From contig SKTG01000349.1 of assembly GCA_007118045.1 (NCBI GenBank), positions 1-7,219 on the forward strand: 7,219 nucleotides of DNA. Reading direction: 5' to 3'. A model generated the notes under the pieces. The model saw only the letters and a program-made list of their open reading frames with translations, was not told the DNA's origin and ran no database searches. Of this stretch, positions 6,594-7,219 are shown in pieces. The translations under genes were made by a program, and so were the position numbers. This DNA comes from Nitriliruptoraceae bacterium (GTDB taxonomy: Bacteria > Actinomycetota > Nitriliruptoria > Nitriliruptorales > Nitriliruptoraceae). The first letter of the stretch is position 1; each line of letters opens with the position of its first letter.

Positions 6594-6600
6594 AACCGCA
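6575..6600. other. Composition break: probable chimeric junction
   Basis: To the left is minus-strand actinobacterial dnaE2 with almost only G/C third positions. To the right is a plus-strand gene of about 52 percent GC with mixed codon use. Both reading frames lose their N-terminal parts here: dnaE2 lacks the start of its PHP domain, and the kinase begins at what looks like the last strand of a GAF domain (AVANR..DFDQEDVEQI). The exact breakpoint is blurred by the CGGCTGTCG repeats, probably between 6585 and 6595. There is no insertion-sequence end, integrase or tRNA that would explain a natural insertion. Confidence 0.8.
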
Positions 6601-7219
6601 TGCAGGACTTCGACCAGGAAGATGTCGAACAGATCAGGGCTTTTCTGACAAGCGTTCAGGCAATTGTCGACAGCAAGCATGCGGAAGAAGCTTTCAGGGA
6701 AAAAAGTGAGGAGCTTGATCGATATTTCACCTCAAGTCTTGATCTGCTGTGCATTGCCAACACTGATGGTGAGTTCGTCCGTCTCAATCCGGAATGGGAA
6801 ACAACACTGGGCTACTCGGTAACAGAACTGGAAGAGCGCAAGTTCCTGGATTTCGTTCATCCTGACGATATGCAGTCCACGATGACGGCACTTGCCCAGT
6901 TGGTCGACAGCGAGAAGGTGTTGAATTTCGTCAATCGCTACCGATGCAAGGACGGCGGCTATCGCTGGATCGAATGGCGTTCCAAGCCACAAACGAACCT
7001 CATCTACGCGGTTGCCAGGGACATAACCGACCGGAAACGGGTCGAGGAAGAACTGTTGGCCGCCCGCCATGCGGCTGAGGCCGCCAATATCGCCAAGTCC
7101 GAATTCCTGGCCAACATGAGTCATGAACTGCGCACGCCTTTCAACGGGATCATGGGCATGATGCAGCTTTTGCAGACAACTCCCCTGAATGATGAGCAAC
7201 AGAAATTCGTTGCCGCGGC
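6588..7219 (+). CDS. Sensor histidine kinase fragment (GAF end, PAS, HisKA)
   Basis: The frame is open to the window edge with no stop. The first Met codon is at 6600, but it is internal. VANRMQDFDQEDVEQIRAFL resembles the closing strand and helix of a GAF domain, so the gene lost its 5' part at the junction. A coiled linker (SKHAEEAFREKSEEL) leads to a PAS domain (about 6720-7020: LDLLCIANTDGEFVRLNPEW, GYS, FVHPDD, YRCKDGGYRWIEW) and its PAC tail (AVARDITDRKR). A second coiled linker leads to the HisKA box SEFLANMSHELRTPFNGIMG, with phospho-acceptor His codon at 7122-7124. The usual Leu after RTP is Phe. The ATPase domain, and any receiver domain typical of such hybrid kinases, would lie beyond 7219. 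The kinase would autophosphorylate in response to an unknown signal. Its style resembles Desulfovibrio-like or other proteobacterial kinases, unlike the rest of the window. The Ala/Val-rich translation upstream of 6588 is antisense to dnaE2, not a membrane helix. Confidence 0.88.

Noticed and set aside
6510..6599. Ala/Val-rich plus-strand translation (AVAVAAVVAITAVAAVAN) that looks like a transmembrane segment of the histidine kinase
   Set aside because: It is the complementary reading of the RDGHDG repeats of dnaE2 and lies on the GC-rich side of the junction. A TGA at 6492 precedes it and no start with a ribosome binding site is present.
6591..6680. The N-terminal 30 residues of the open dnaE2 frame (MLAVDNCLNACQKS...)
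   Set aside because: They are antisense to the kinase GAF/linker sequence, lie past the composition break and do not resemble a DnaE N-terminus.
6732..7199. A 155-codon minus-strand frame opposite the histidine kinase
   Set aside because: It reads the complement of conserved PAS and HisKA codons and has no recognisable domain or start context.
1..7219. CRISPR array, tRNA/rRNA, transposase, integrase, toxin-antitoxin or defence genes
   Set aside because: I looked for these and saw no regular spacer-repeat array, structural RNA signature or relevant protein motif.

Overview
The window looks like a composite of two unrelated pieces of DNA. Positions 1 to about 6590 are very GC-rich, with G or C in nearly every third codon position (29 of the first 30 dinB codons, counted by hand). 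The proteins resemble those of a high-GC actinobacterium. The replicative-type polymerase belongs to the DnaE2-like alpha-subunit family I know from Streptomyces and relatives, but the sequence alone does not resolve the genus. From about 6590 to the end, composition drops to about half GC (31 of 60 bases at 6601-6660; 18 of 30 third positions at the start of the frame). Codons such as AGG, ATA, TTT and AAA appear there, and the encoded sensor histidine kinase is of a proteobacterial or desulfobacterial type.

Layout. A complete dinB (DNA polymerase IV) reads leftward from 1350 to 13. A 261-bp divergent intergenic region follows. It holds a perfect 18-bp palindrome containing the LexA/SOS box GAAC-N4-GTTC, three copies of a 26-bp tandem repeat, and weak promoter candidates. 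A VOC-superfamily (glyoxalase-like) gene then reads rightward (1612-2316) and converges on a leftward HAD-family phosphatase gene (2350-3003). Upstream of that and co-directional is a long leftward dnaE2-type polymerase gene (3099 to about 6590). Its N-terminal PHP region is cut off. The rightward histidine-kinase fragment (about 6588-7219) starts inside what looks like the end of a GAF domain and runs off the window through PAS and HisKA domains.

How they fit together. The left piece is a small DNA-damage-tolerance neighbourhood: an active Y-family polymerase under a probable LexA operator, and an error-prone C-family polymerase about 1.7 kb away on the same strand. The VOC and HAD genes lie between them, with no obvious mechanistic link. 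DinB keeps its catalytic acids, so it is not the inactive ImuB type, and no imuA/imuB gene is visible.

The most important caution is the junction at about 6575-6600. Two divergent genes are both decapitated exactly where composition changes. A chimeric contig or a recent illegitimate recombination explains this better than a natural gene pair. I found no convincing new biological system. The best real signals are the SOS operator with its adjacent tandem repeat, the possible SOS coupling of the VOC gene, and the low-complexity inserts in DnaE2.
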